From an uncultured Lachnospiraceae bacterium (lineage in GTDB: Bacteria > Bacillota > Clostridia > Lachnospirales > Lachnospiraceae): a DNA stretch of 49,171 nt. Position numbers and translations under genes: made by a program. Shown one piece after another: positions 42,091 through 49,171 of the stretch; the stretch's first letter is position 1, and every line of letters starts with the position of its first letter. The notes below the pieces were generated by a model. It did no database searches and was not told where the DNA came from. It saw only the letters and a program-made list of their open reading frames with translations. The stretch lies in assembly GCA_947627365.1 (NCBI GenBank), contig CANQVT010000016.1, positions 1 to 49,171 of the forward strand. The letters are read 5' to 3'.

Positions 42091-42975
42091 TTACTCTGTC
42101 CCCAGAAAAGTGAAGTTGTACCGCCGCACCGCGCGCCCGCTCAGAAAAACCAGCATCGCAAGCACCCCTGCAAAGATCCAGATCGACTGCGCGACGCTCG
42201 GCAGGTTGTCATATCCGAGATCATGCATCCCATAGACCGCATTGTTGAGCGGACTGATCCAGCCGACGAAGCTGCGTATCCGATAGAACTGGTACTCCTC
42301 ATACCCCAGCAGTTTTCCGATCACCTCCGGCTCCAGCAGAAAGCCGTACAGACTGTAGCCGAGCGCCAGCAGCATGCCGTATTTTCTCCCGGACAGCAGA
42401 TTGCCGAACAGAACCAGAAAGCCGAGCGTGAGACTGTAGCCGAACATGAGCGCCGCGACCTGGAGCATGCAGCCGTACGGAGTGACGCTCTCCATCACCT
42501 TGACCGTGGACGGTATGTGAAGCTCCCGCCCGGTCTTTGAATAGCCGAGGATCGCCGCCGTCTCGCTCCAGAGATTGCCGGGAAACGCATTCTTCATGCA
42601 CAGCGCGATCGTGACCGCAAGCACAAACGCCACATACAAAGCCGTTACCAGCACGATATAGCCAAACTGCGCCGCAAGCCACCTGCGCCGCGTCATCCGC
42701 AGCAGGTAAAACGGCGTAAACGCGGAGAGCTTCGGCAGATCGGAGAACAGGAAGATCAGCAGCAGCGAGACGAGCAGGACAGCCTGTGTGTCGCCGAACG
42801 TCCAGATGAACGGCTCCGCCGCCTGCATCGGCGTGTCAAAATGGGTCACCACCTCGTACACGCGCCCGCTCAGCAGATAGCAGACGATCGCGCTTAGGAG
42901 AAAGACGATCACGGTCCGCGAGTTTCGGAAAAACCCGAGAAAGTTGAAGCGCACCGCCGCGCATATCTGTCTCAT
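42091..42975 (-). CDS. ABC-2-type permease subunit
   Basis: This 294-aa protein has six to seven membrane helices, with an extracytoplasmic loop after the first (about 35-60). FNFLGFFRNSRTVIVFLLSAI near the start is ABC-2-like. It is the first membrane component encoded after the lipoprotein gene (65-nt gap) and is probably cotranscribed with it, with the second permease and with the ATPase. Substrate unknown; a peptide or lipid is plausible from the ATPase type. Confidence 0.8.
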   Translation of the reverse strand: MRQICAAVRFNFLGFFRNSRTVIVFLLSAIVCYLLSGRVYEVVTHFDTPMQAAEPFIWTFGDTQAVLLVSLLLIFLFSDLPKLSAFTPFYLLRMTRRRWLAAQFGYIVLVTALYVAFVLAVTIALCMKNAFPGNLWSETAAILGYSKTGRELHIPSTVKVMESVTPYGCMLQVAALMFGYSLTLGFLVLFGNLLSGRKYGMLLALGYSLYGFLLEPEVIGKLLGYEEYQFYRIRSFVGWISPLNNAVYGMHDLGYDNLPSVAQSIWIFAGVLAMLVFLSGRAVRRYNFTFLGTE

Positions 42976-43040
42976 GACCGTTCACTCCTTCATTTCTCTG
43001 TCTCAATCCACATTGTTTTTGCTCTTGTTTACATCCCGTA

Positions 43041-44648
43041 TCAATAACCAAGACCTCGGTTGATCACCGTGCCGTCCGCCGCGTTTATCGTCAGGAAACT
43101 GTACTGCGGACGATTGGTTGTGTAGCTTCCGATCTCTCCTTCGTAATCGTACTCGTGTGTCTCCTGTCCGAAGAAATCCCAAACCGGCACAAGGAGTCCC
43201 GACCGGCTGTCCGTGCCGGGATCATAGATGCGCATATAACCGAGTTCTGCCCGGTCGACCTGATAGCCGATATGGGTATCATAATCCAGATCCGCGTTCT
43301 GAATCCGCAGCATCTGCTCAAAAATTCCCGCAATCTCCGGGAAGGAAAGCATCTGCACATTCTCGACCTGCCGCTCTCCCACATCATACAGATTCATTAT
43401 ATGCGCTTCCTGAAGCCCATCCCCGTTCACCGTAAATTCAATCCGCTCATAACCCCAGGTCTCCGTCGTCATATCGTCAATTGATTCCAGAGAACCGCCC
43501 CAGTCCTCCTCGTCCGTGACCGGGAAACCGTCCACATCGCGGGTATAATCCACCTGCCAGCCTGCAGAATCAAGATGATACGTCGTTCCATCTATGTCCT
43601 CACTCACCTTGCAGACGGACAGATTGACCGCCTTCGCCGAAAATTCCTCCGCAAGTCCGAGCTGCTCCATCCATGCGTCCGTCATCTCCTGCGCCTTCTC
43701 CGGCGTAATTTCCGCCATCGCAGTCAGCTCCTCGCGCGGCGGCAGATCTGATGCGTCGTCGCTCTCCTCCGGCTGATACCAGTTGAGAATGCCGTTCCAG
43801 AAAATCCCGTGCTGTCGCTCAATATAGATATCCATCGGCGTGTTCGGTATCTTCTCCAATCGATAGCTGTACGTCGCCCCGTCATCTGTCTCTACCGCAC
43901 CGTAAAAACGCTCGTCGAGGTAATCCTTCCCGCCTGCTTCATCCTGGTAATAGCTTGTCCCGAACGCAGGCTCAACCTCATACCGTGCCCGCTCTTCGGG
44001 AGCAGCCGCATAGACCTCTTCCCACATATCGATCTGCTCCTGCAGAGTGGGAAGGCCAAACTCATCCTCCCCGTCGGCTACCCCGACCTCTATTTCCGAC
44101 GCATCCGTAAGATAGGAGCCGTACGGATGACTGCCCTCCGCCTGCCATGCCTTCAACTTATTAAGCTGCTCAAGCGCCTCAGCCTTTGTGGTATCAAAAT
44201 ACGTATAACCGTTGTAGACGGGCAGGTCGCCGAAGAACACCTCCGTTACCCGGTCGATGAGCTCCTGTGAAAACTCTCGCTGCGACACCTTCCACACCGA
44301 CACCTTCTCTACGTCCGGTACGATCACCTGCGCGTCGCAGGCAAGCTCATAGATCCCTTCACTATCCGAAGCGATGTAGCGTTCCGGCACCTGCAGGCGC
44401 TGCGCAAGGACGTTCGTGCTACTGATGTTCGCATCTGCCTTGTCCTGCCCTTCGGAAATGCCGTCACTCTCCGGCGCTGTTTCTCTCGTATCCGCTTCCG
44501 CGGTATCCGCCTCCTGATACTGCGCGAGGCTGTCGCCTCCCTTCTGCCGCACCACCGCCTGATCCGGCGTCTTTGCACAGCCCGCCGACAAAAGCAGCGT
44601 AAGCGCCGCAGCTGACAGTCCCAAAATTCTTATATCCTTGTTCTGCAT
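43041..44648 (-). CDS. Lipoprotein of unknown function (DUF6034-like)
   Basis: The 535-aa product has a lipobox LLLSAGC (cleavage before Cys at about residue 24), so it should be lipid-anchored outside the cell. A Glu/Ala/Asp-rich linker follows, then a long mixed alpha/beta region. Its overall form recalls the DUF6034 lipoproteins found beside exporters in Clostridia; this match is from memory and tentative. ATG 44648 with GGGGAG upstream fits best. It is the first gene behind a promoter carrying a putative response-regulator box and may sense or shield against the exported compound. Confidence 0.75.
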   Translation of the reverse strand: MQNKDIRILGLSAAALTLLLSAGCAKTPDQAVVRQKGGDSLAQYQEADTAEADTRETAPESDGISEGQDKADANISSTNVLAQRLQVPERYIASDSEGIYELACDAQVIVPDVEKVSVWKVSQREFSQELIDRVTEVFFGDLPVYNGYTYFDTTKAEALEQLNKLKAWQAEGSHPYGSYLTDASEIEVGVADGEDEFGLPTLQEQIDMWEEVYAAAPEERARYEVEPAFGTSYYQDEAGGKDYLDERFYGAVETDDGATYSYRLEKIPNTPMDIYIERQHGIFWNGILNWYQPEESDDASDLPPREELTAMAEITPEKAQEMTDAWMEQLGLAEEFSAKAVNLSVCKVSEDIDGTTYHLDSAGWQVDYTRDVDGFPVTDEEDWGGSLESIDDMTTETWGYERIEFTVNGDGLQEAHIMNLYDVGERQVENVQMLSFPEIAGIFEQMLRIQNADLDYDTHIGYQVDRAELGYMRIYDPGTDSRSGLLVPVWDFFGQETHEYDYEGEIGSYTTNRPQYSFLTINAADGTVINRGLGY

Positions 44649-44692
44649 ATGAAATCTCCCCTCTGCCATCCTTTCCCCGTCGGGACAGGTAC

Positions 44693-44746
44693 AGTATAAT
44701 GCGGCTGTGATTTCCATGTCTTTGCCGCAATGTAAATAAGTTGTAA
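44693..44746 (-). promoter_or_regulatory. Lipoprotein/ABC operon promoter with TTACA direct repeat
   Basis: On the minus strand TTACA occurs twice with an 11-bp period (TGTAA at 44731-44735 and 44742-44746 on the plus strand), the pattern of OmpR-family regulator sites. Eight nt after TTACAT comes a poor -35 (AGACAT, 44716-44721), then 17 nt and TATACT (44693-44698). The weak -35 suggests activation by the bound regulator. The layout equals that of the response-regulator promoter at 47054-47107. Confidence 0.7.
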
Positions 44747-44778
44747 ACCATTGAACGGCAAATGATTGCATCGGAAAG

Positions 44779-44818
44779 TCACGGCTGATCCATCCTATTC
44801 ACGGCTGGTCCATCTTAT
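44779..44818. repeat. Two tandem 20-bp direct repeats
   Basis: TCACGGCTGATCCATCCTAT is followed at once by a copy with two changes (18/20 identical). It lies between the histidine kinase stop and the lipoprotein promoter. It could be extra operator sequence or a simple duplication; no other match was seen in the window. Confidence 0.75.
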
Positions 44819-44831
44819 CAGCCTGCCGTCC

Positions 44832-46262
44832 CTAAAAGCAGACCTCTGCCTTTGTCCTCCGCCCCGGCTCGCTCTCAATTCTCAGGCTCCAGCCGTGCAG
44901 CCGCGCGATCTGATCGCACAGCGCCAGCCCGAGCCCCGCGCCTCCCGCCTGCCGGGAACGCGACTTGTCTACCATGTAGAAGGGCTCCGTGATCTTCGCA
45001 AGCTCCTCCTTCGGGATTCCTTTCCCCTCGTCCGACACAAAAAGTCCCTCTTTCGTCGCCACAAGACGGACCACGCTGCCAGACGAGCTCGCCTTCAAGG
45101 CGTTGTCCGCCAGATTCGTCAAAAGGCTGACCAGCAGGTCCGCGTCTCCCTCGACTGTCTCCGCCCCCTCCGCTACTTCTGTCTCCAGACAAATTTCTTT
45201 TTCCGCAAGCCAGCGGTGCAAAAGCTTCTCCGTCTCCGCAAACAGCTTCTTCACCTCCAGCGTCTTTTTCTCCGCACTGATCTCTTCTTCGCTTTCCCCG
45301 GCCAGCTCCTCCAGCTGCAAAAGCTTCGCGGACAGGCGCGACAGACGTTTGCACTCCTGCTCGATATACGAAAGTGCCTCCTGCTGCCGCTCCTTGGAAA
45401 GCTCAACGCGCTGTAAAAGCTCGGCATAGCCCTGTATTCCGGTCATCGGCGTCTTCAGCTCGTGCGCCAGCGCGCCCAGGAGACGTCTTTGCTTCTCGTT
45501 CGTTTCCGCAAGGCTTTGCACCTGGCCTTGCACCTGACGCGCCATCTCGTTGAAGCTCTTCGCCACCTCAGTCAGCTCATCGCGTCCACGCTCTTCCACA
45601 CGCACGCTGTAATCCCCGCCCGCGATCTTTGCCGACGCGCTGCTCAAATGGCGAAACGGACGTAGGATGTGCTGGACGACCAGCGACAATGCGAGGAGCA
45701 AAATGACTGCCAGTATAAGCGCCATCATGCCGCCGCGCAGAAACAGCTTGCGGTTTTCCTCATACAACTTTGTGATATCCCGATATTGCAAAAGCTCAAA
45801 TTTCGTATCGCTGATCGGCGCACTCAAGATCAACAGCTTCCGTCCCTCCGTCTCCCCGATCATCGCCGAAAGGCTGCCATACCACACAGCGTCATCCAGA
45901 TATTTCTGCAGCTCGGACAAATCGTCCGCATGCTTCTTCAGATAGTCCAGGTCAAACTCAAGGCCGGAGATATTGGACAACTCTTCTCCATCATAATAGA
46001 GCACTGCGTTCGCGCTGTAGTGATTCTGAAAGCAGCTGCGTCCCCAGAAACGCTCCCCTTTCTCATCTTTGAGATAACTCCAGTTATGGCTGATTTCCTC
46101 CGAAAAATTCCGCGCTGATATATTCAGACGTGTCAGCTCGCTGCTCATAACACTGCCGAGTCGCATCTGCTGCGTCTCCCTCAGATTCCAGATTGAAAAA
46201 ATCTGTGAAAAAAGAAGCAGCAGGCCGACGGCTGCTGCCGAGATTTTTGTAGTCAGTTTCAT
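44832..46262 (-). CDS. Sensor histidine kinase
   Basis: This 476-aa protein has two membrane helices (about 8-26 and 176-199) flanking an extracytoplasmic sensor region of about 150 residues. A HAMP linker, a HisKA domain with His267 in LAHELKTPMTG and an HATPase domain with N, G1 and G2 boxes (DNALKASSSG, VSDEGKGIP, GLGLALC) follow. It would phosphorylate the response regulator encoded 1 nt upstream. The Asp/Glu-rich sensor loop resembles kinases that respond to cationic peptides, but this is only suggestive. Confidence 0.92.
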   Translation of the reverse strand: MKLTTKISAAAVGLLLLFSQIFSIWNLRETQQMRLGSVMSSELTRLNISARNFSEEISHNWSYLKDEKGERFWGRSCFQNHYSANAVLYYDGEELSNISGLEFDLDYLKKHADDLSELQKYLDDAVWYGSLSAMIGETEGRKLLILSAPISDTKFELLQYRDITKLYEENRKLFLRGGMMALILAVILLLALSLVVQHILRPFRHLSSASAKIAGGDYSVRVEERGRDELTEVAKSFNEMARQVQGQVQSLAETNEKQRRLLGALAHELKTPMTGIQGYAELLQRVELSKERQQEALSYIEQECKRLSRLSAKLLQLEELAGESEEEISAEKKTLEVKKLFAETEKLLHRWLAEKEICLETEVAEGAETVEGDADLLVSLLTNLADNALKASSSGSVVRLVATKEGLFVSDEGKGIPKEELAKITEPFYMVDKSRSRQAGGAGLGLALCDQIARLHGWSLRIESEPGRRTKAEVCF

Positions 46263-46263
46263 T

Positions 46264-46938
46264 TCAGTGCACCTCCAGCCGGTACCCGACGCGCGGCACC
46301 GTTTTGATCACATCTCCGAAATCCAGTTTCTTGCGGATGCGCGCGATATGTACGTCGATCGTCCGCGTCTCTCCCTCGAAGTCCACGCCCCACAATACAT
46401 TCAGAAATTCCTCTCGCCGAATTACGATATTCTTATACTTCACAAGCAGGAGCAGACAATCAAACTCCATCGGTTTGAACGGGATCTCCACGCCTGCCTT
46501 GCGGACGATGCGCTCCTTCGGACAGATCTCGACGTCCAACACGCGCAGACATTCCTCCTGCTCCTCCGACTTGCGGCAGCGCTCCAGCACCTTCTCCACT
46601 CGCACCAGAAGCTCCAGCATCTCAAACGGCTTTACAAGGTAATCCTCCGCTCCTTCGCGCAGCCCTTTGATCTTGCTCGGCAGATCCCCGCGCGCGGTCA
46701 GGAAGATCACCGGGATCTGTCTTTCCCGCAGCTCCGGCAGCAGCTCGAAACCATCCTTGCCCGGCAGCATGACGTCGAGCAGCGCCAGATCATAATCAGC
46801 CTCTCCCTCGGCCAGATGCCGACTCGCCTCGTCGCCGTCATAAAACGGGATTGCGTGATAGCCTGCCGTCTCCAGATTAATGCAGATCAGCTCGTTGATC
46901 GGGCGCGCGTCTTCAATAACCAAAATATCTGCGTTCAT
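46264..46938 (-). CDS. OmpR-family response regulator
   Basis: In this 224-aa protein the receiver domain (1-115) has phosphoacceptor Asp55 in LALLDVMLPG, and a C-terminal winged-helix domain (about 128-222) contains MEFDCLLLLV and RTIDVHIARIRKKL. It is expected to bind direct repeats such as the TTACA pairs found before its own gene and before the lipoprotein-ABC operon. It is the first gene of the pair; the kinase starts 1 nt after its stop. Confidence 0.93.
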   Translation of the reverse strand: MNADILVIEDARPINELICINLETAGYHAIPFYDGDEASRHLAEGEADYDLALLDVMLPGKDGFELLPELRERQIPVIFLTARGDLPSKIKGLREGAEDYLVKPFEMLELLVRVEKVLERCRKSEEQEECLRVLDVEICPKERIVRKAGVEIPFKPMEFDCLLLLVKYKNIVIRREEFLNVLWGVDFEGETRTIDVHIARIRKKLDFGDVIKTVPRVGYRLEVH

Positions 46939-47053
46939 ACGATAATTCTCTTTCCGTATATTTCCTCATAAAAAATTTGTTGATGATCCTTTTTGCATAA
47001 AACAACAGCGACAGATCAGCCGATTCGAAAATTGCCGACCTGCCGCCGTTACT

Positions 47054-47107
47054 ATCTTATAATATTCCTTTCGATCACGCAACGCGGAAGATGTAACCAG
47101 TTTGTAA
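47054..47107 (-). promoter_or_regulatory. Response-regulator promoter with TTACA direct repeat
   Basis: TTACA is repeated with an 11-bp period (TGTAA at 47092-47096 and 47103-47107 on the plus strand). It is followed by 8 nt, TTGCGT (47077-47082), 17 nt and TAAGAT (47054-47059); TATAAG is an alternative -10. The leader to the gene is about 115 nt and shows nothing else. A further TGTAA at 47118 lies in the end of recJ, out of phase. Confidence 0.65.
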
Positions 47108-47112
47108 AAATT

Positions 47113-48954
47113 CTATTTGTAATTTTTAATCACAATCTGCAGCGTCCGGTTTCCCATATACTCATTGATCGACGGATAGTAGGTCACGTCTAGCGACAGT
47201 CCCTCACCGCGTCCCCAGAAAAGCTCCTGCACGCGCTGTACCCCATAGCGGTCCTCCAGATAACCCCGCAATTCTTCTACATTCCCGAAATACATCGCGT
47301 CCATGATCCTCCCCGCGCGGTTGCGAACGCGGAACTTCAGCACGTTTGCATTTTTCCCGAGGATGCGCGCGCCAAGCAGCGTAAGCCCTGCCTCCGCAAA
47401 GATCGGCTTTTCGTTGCCTTTTCCGAACGGCTCCAGAAGCGCGAGCTGCTCCACCAGATCCTCCGTTATGTAATCGATCGGCATCGGAACGTCAATGCAG
47501 ATCTTCTCGATCAGATCCTGCTCGCCAAGCGTACAGTTCTCGTTCAGCCTGCGGCGCATCTCGTCGATTCGCTCCCTTTCCAGAGAAAACCCAGCCGCCA
47601 TCGGATGTCCGCCGTACTTCGTAAACACATCGTCGCACTTTACCATCTCGTCAAACATGGAATAGGTCTCGATGGAGCGGCCGGAGCCCTTAGCGCCTTC
47701 CTTCGCGTCTGTCACGACAAACACGGGCCGGTAATAATATTCCCGAAGTTTCCCGGCTACGATCCCCGCGATGCTCTCATGACAGGCAGGCAGATAGACG
47801 ACCAGCACCCGGTCGTCTCCATACGCACCGGAATCGATGAGCGCGCAGGCCTCATCGACCGCCTGCTCCGTCATCTGCTTTCGATCATCGTTCAGCTCCT
47901 TCAGCTGCTCTGCCAGCTGCTCTGCTTCCTCCTCGTTCTGCGCAAGAAGCAGTCGCACCGAGCGCCTTGCCGTATCAAGCCTTCCGCTCGCATTGATACA
48001 CGGACCGAGCACGAAACCGAAGTGGTATGCGTTGATATTCGCCGCATCCAGTCCATTCGCGCGAATCAACGCCTGGAGCCCCAGGTTATCCGTCGTCGCG
48101 ATCCGCTTTAAACCTTCCCTCACAAGAATACGGTTCTCATCCTCCAGATCCATCACATCCCCAACCGTTGCAAAGGCCACAAACGGCAGCAACGCCTCTT
48201 CCTCGTGCTCTGGAATCCCACAGATCCTGGCAAGCACGCAGGACACTTTCCATGCCACCGCCGCGCCGCACAGTTTCTTGAACGGATAGCCGCAGCCCGG
48301 CTGCTTCGGGTTCACGAGCACATCGGCCTCCGGGAGAAGGTATCTGCGTGTTCCAACGCAAATGCTCACGCCCTCAATCTCATCATAAATACCGGTTTCC
48401 CCGGATTCAGCCGCATCCTCCTGCTCCTCATACTTCGGCTCGTGATGATCTGTCACGATCACGGTCAAGCCGTTCTGCTTTGCGTAACGGATCTCCTCGA
48501 TCGCCGATATCCCGTTGTCGCAGGTAATGACCGTATCGATGCCCTCCTGCACCGCCAGCTCCAGCAGGTGCACGTTCAGCCCGTAGCCGTCTTTCATGCG
48601 GTCCGGAATCTCATAATCCACATCGCCCCCGCAGCTTTGGATCGTCCGGTAGAGAATGTAAGTCGCGTTCACTCCGTCAATGTCGTAATCGCCGATGATG
48701 CGGATCCTTTTTCCCTGTTCGATCTTCTCCTTCAGAAGCTCCGCCGCCTCCACGCAGCCCTTTAAAAGCTCCGGCGCATACAGATCCGAAAGCGTACCCT
48801 GCAGGTATCTCCGGATTTCCTCATCGCCGGCCACGTCACGGTTGCGGATGATGCGCGCCGTCACCTGATCGATCCCGAACTTCTGCGCGATCGCCTGAAA
48901 ATCCGCGCGCTTCGCCGCCACAACCCACTTCTCTTGCTTTTTTCTACCAGTCAT
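47113..48954 (-). CDS. recJ: Single-stranded-DNA exonuclease RecJ
   Basis: This 613-aa DHH-family 5'-3' exonuclease acts in recombination and repair. DHH motifs are visible: GDYDIDG (about residue 85), CDNGISA, and VTDHHE (about 155). GPCINASGRLD lies about two-thirds of the way to the DHHA1 domain, where GVSGSGRS-type residues read GAKGSGRSIETY, followed by KYGGHPMAAGFSLE. Between VTDHHE and LPEADVLVNPKQPGC sits an acidic insert of about 30 residues not usual in RecJ. The gene has a close AGGAAAG ribosome site, and its upstream region is the repeat copy C. Confidence 0.93.
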   Translation of the reverse strand: MTGRKKQEKWVVAAKRADFQAIAQKFGIDQVTARIIRNRDVAGDEEIRRYLQGTLSDLYAPELLKGCVEAAELLKEKIEQGKRIRIIGDYDIDGVNATYILYRTIQSCGGDVDYEIPDRMKDGYGLNVHLLELAVQEGIDTVITCDNGISAIEEIRYAKQNGLTVIVTDHHEPKYEEQEDAAESGETGIYDEIEGVSICVGTRRYLLPEADVLVNPKQPGCGYPFKKLCGAAVAWKVSCVLARICGIPEHEEEALLPFVAFATVGDVMDLEDENRILVREGLKRIATTDNLGLQALIRANGLDAANINAYHFGFVLGPCINASGRLDTARRSVRLLLAQNEEEAEQLAEQLKELNDDRKQMTEQAVDEACALIDSGAYGDDRVLVVYLPACHESIAGIVAGKLREYYYRPVFVVTDAKEGAKGSGRSIETYSMFDEMVKCDDVFTKYGGHPMAAGFSLERERIDEMRRRLNENCTLGEQDLIEKICIDVPMPIDYITEDLVEQLALLEPFGKGNEKPIFAEAGLTLLGARILGKNANVLKFRVRNRAGRIMDAMYFGNVEELRGYLEDRYGVQRVQELFWGRGEGLSLDVTYYPSINEYMGNRTLQIVIKNYK

Positions 48955-48979
48955 CTTTCCTATCCTCTTCGTATATGGA

Positions 48980-49171
48980 ATTCGTGTTTAGTGCATATAT
49001 TGGCTACCCGGACGCCGAAGGAGCCGATATGCGTGCCCACCGCAAACACGTTGTTCTCCTTGATTCGGCTCCGACGCGAAGCTAGTCCTTTAGGGCGCCG
49101 CTTATGGACAGCTGTCTCCGCAAACTCGCTTCGCTCAGACATGCTCCGACAGCTGTCGCTATGCTCGCGAA
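48980..49171 (-). repeat. Inverted copy C of the dispersed hairpin repeat, cut by the window end
   Basis: It is the reverse complement of 25321-25512 over all 192 nt, with a single substitution (at the position matching 25386) and no gaps. It includes the right terminal inverted repeat (about 48997-49016), the GGAGCCGA/TCGGCTCC stem and both GACAGCTGTC palindromes. It starts 25 nt upstream of recJ, so promoter elements of recJ must lie within or beyond it. The left half, if present, is off the end of the window. Confidence 0.85.

Overview
The window (49,171 bp, GC-rich) looks like the chromosome of a spore-forming Clostridia species, most likely Lachnospiraceae. The evidence is the gene order nusB-xseA-xseB-ispA-dxs-tlyA-nadK-argR-recN-spoIVB, strong AGGAGG ribosome sites, sugar ABC systems lacking their own ATPase, SLH and Glu/Thr-rich exported proteins, and a DHH-family RecJ. 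All well-supported genes lie on the minus strand, so transcription runs from high to low coordinates. No rRNA, tRNA or CRISPR array was seen. Both ends of the window lie inside copies of the same repeat, which suggests that the contig was broken there during assembly.

Layout from left to right. 1-123: truncated copy A of the repeat. 184-2949: sugar ABC permease and MsmK-type ATPase, translationally coupled to an upstream RelB/PIN toxin-antitoxin pair with its own promoter. 3101-6330: a half-length sugar-binding protein, a cytoplasmic LacI-like/GGDEF sensor and an orphan Nif11-type peptide precursor. 6427-10424: cobinamide/cobalamin salvage and uptake (degenerate CobU paralog, CobU, BtuD, BtuC, BtuF). 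10483-16039: three exported cell-envelope proteins, namely an S11 carboxypeptidase homologue lacking its nucleophile, a VanX/VanY-type peptidase with SLH repeats, and a double-transglutaminase SH3 protein. 16250-27525: the conserved housekeeping block ending in spoIVB, interrupted between xseA and xseB by a non-coding element of about 0.5 kb with terminal inverted repeats. 27811-35519: arabinan utilisation (ArsR-like regulator, secreted GH43 endo-arabinanase, binding protein, two permeases, YesL protein, intracellular GH43). 35688-46938: RF3, then a surface-protein/ABC-exporter/lipoprotein cluster controlled by a two-component system. 47113-48954: recJ. 48980-49171: repeat copy C, inverted.

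How the parts fit together. In the arabinan locus the secreted GH43 would cut arabinan, the binding protein and two permeases would import oligosaccharides, and the cytoplasmic GH43 would finish the degradation. No ATPase is encoded there, so a shared MsmK-like ATPase such as the one at 1110-2201 is a plausible energiser. In the 37-47 kb cluster the two-component promoter and the lipoprotein-ABC promoter share a TTACA direct repeat (11-bp period) at exactly the same distance from the -35/-10 elements. This points to one regulator controlling both.

The least explained feature is the repeat family: one complete-looking copy (about 25012-25512) with 20-bp perfect terminal inverted repeats and several internal hairpins, two copies truncated by the window ends, and one short relic between tlyA and dxs. 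It carries no transposase, and its apparent small ORF is not conserved in frame, so it resembles a MITE or a structured-RNA element. Everything here comes from reading the sequence; no database search was possible.
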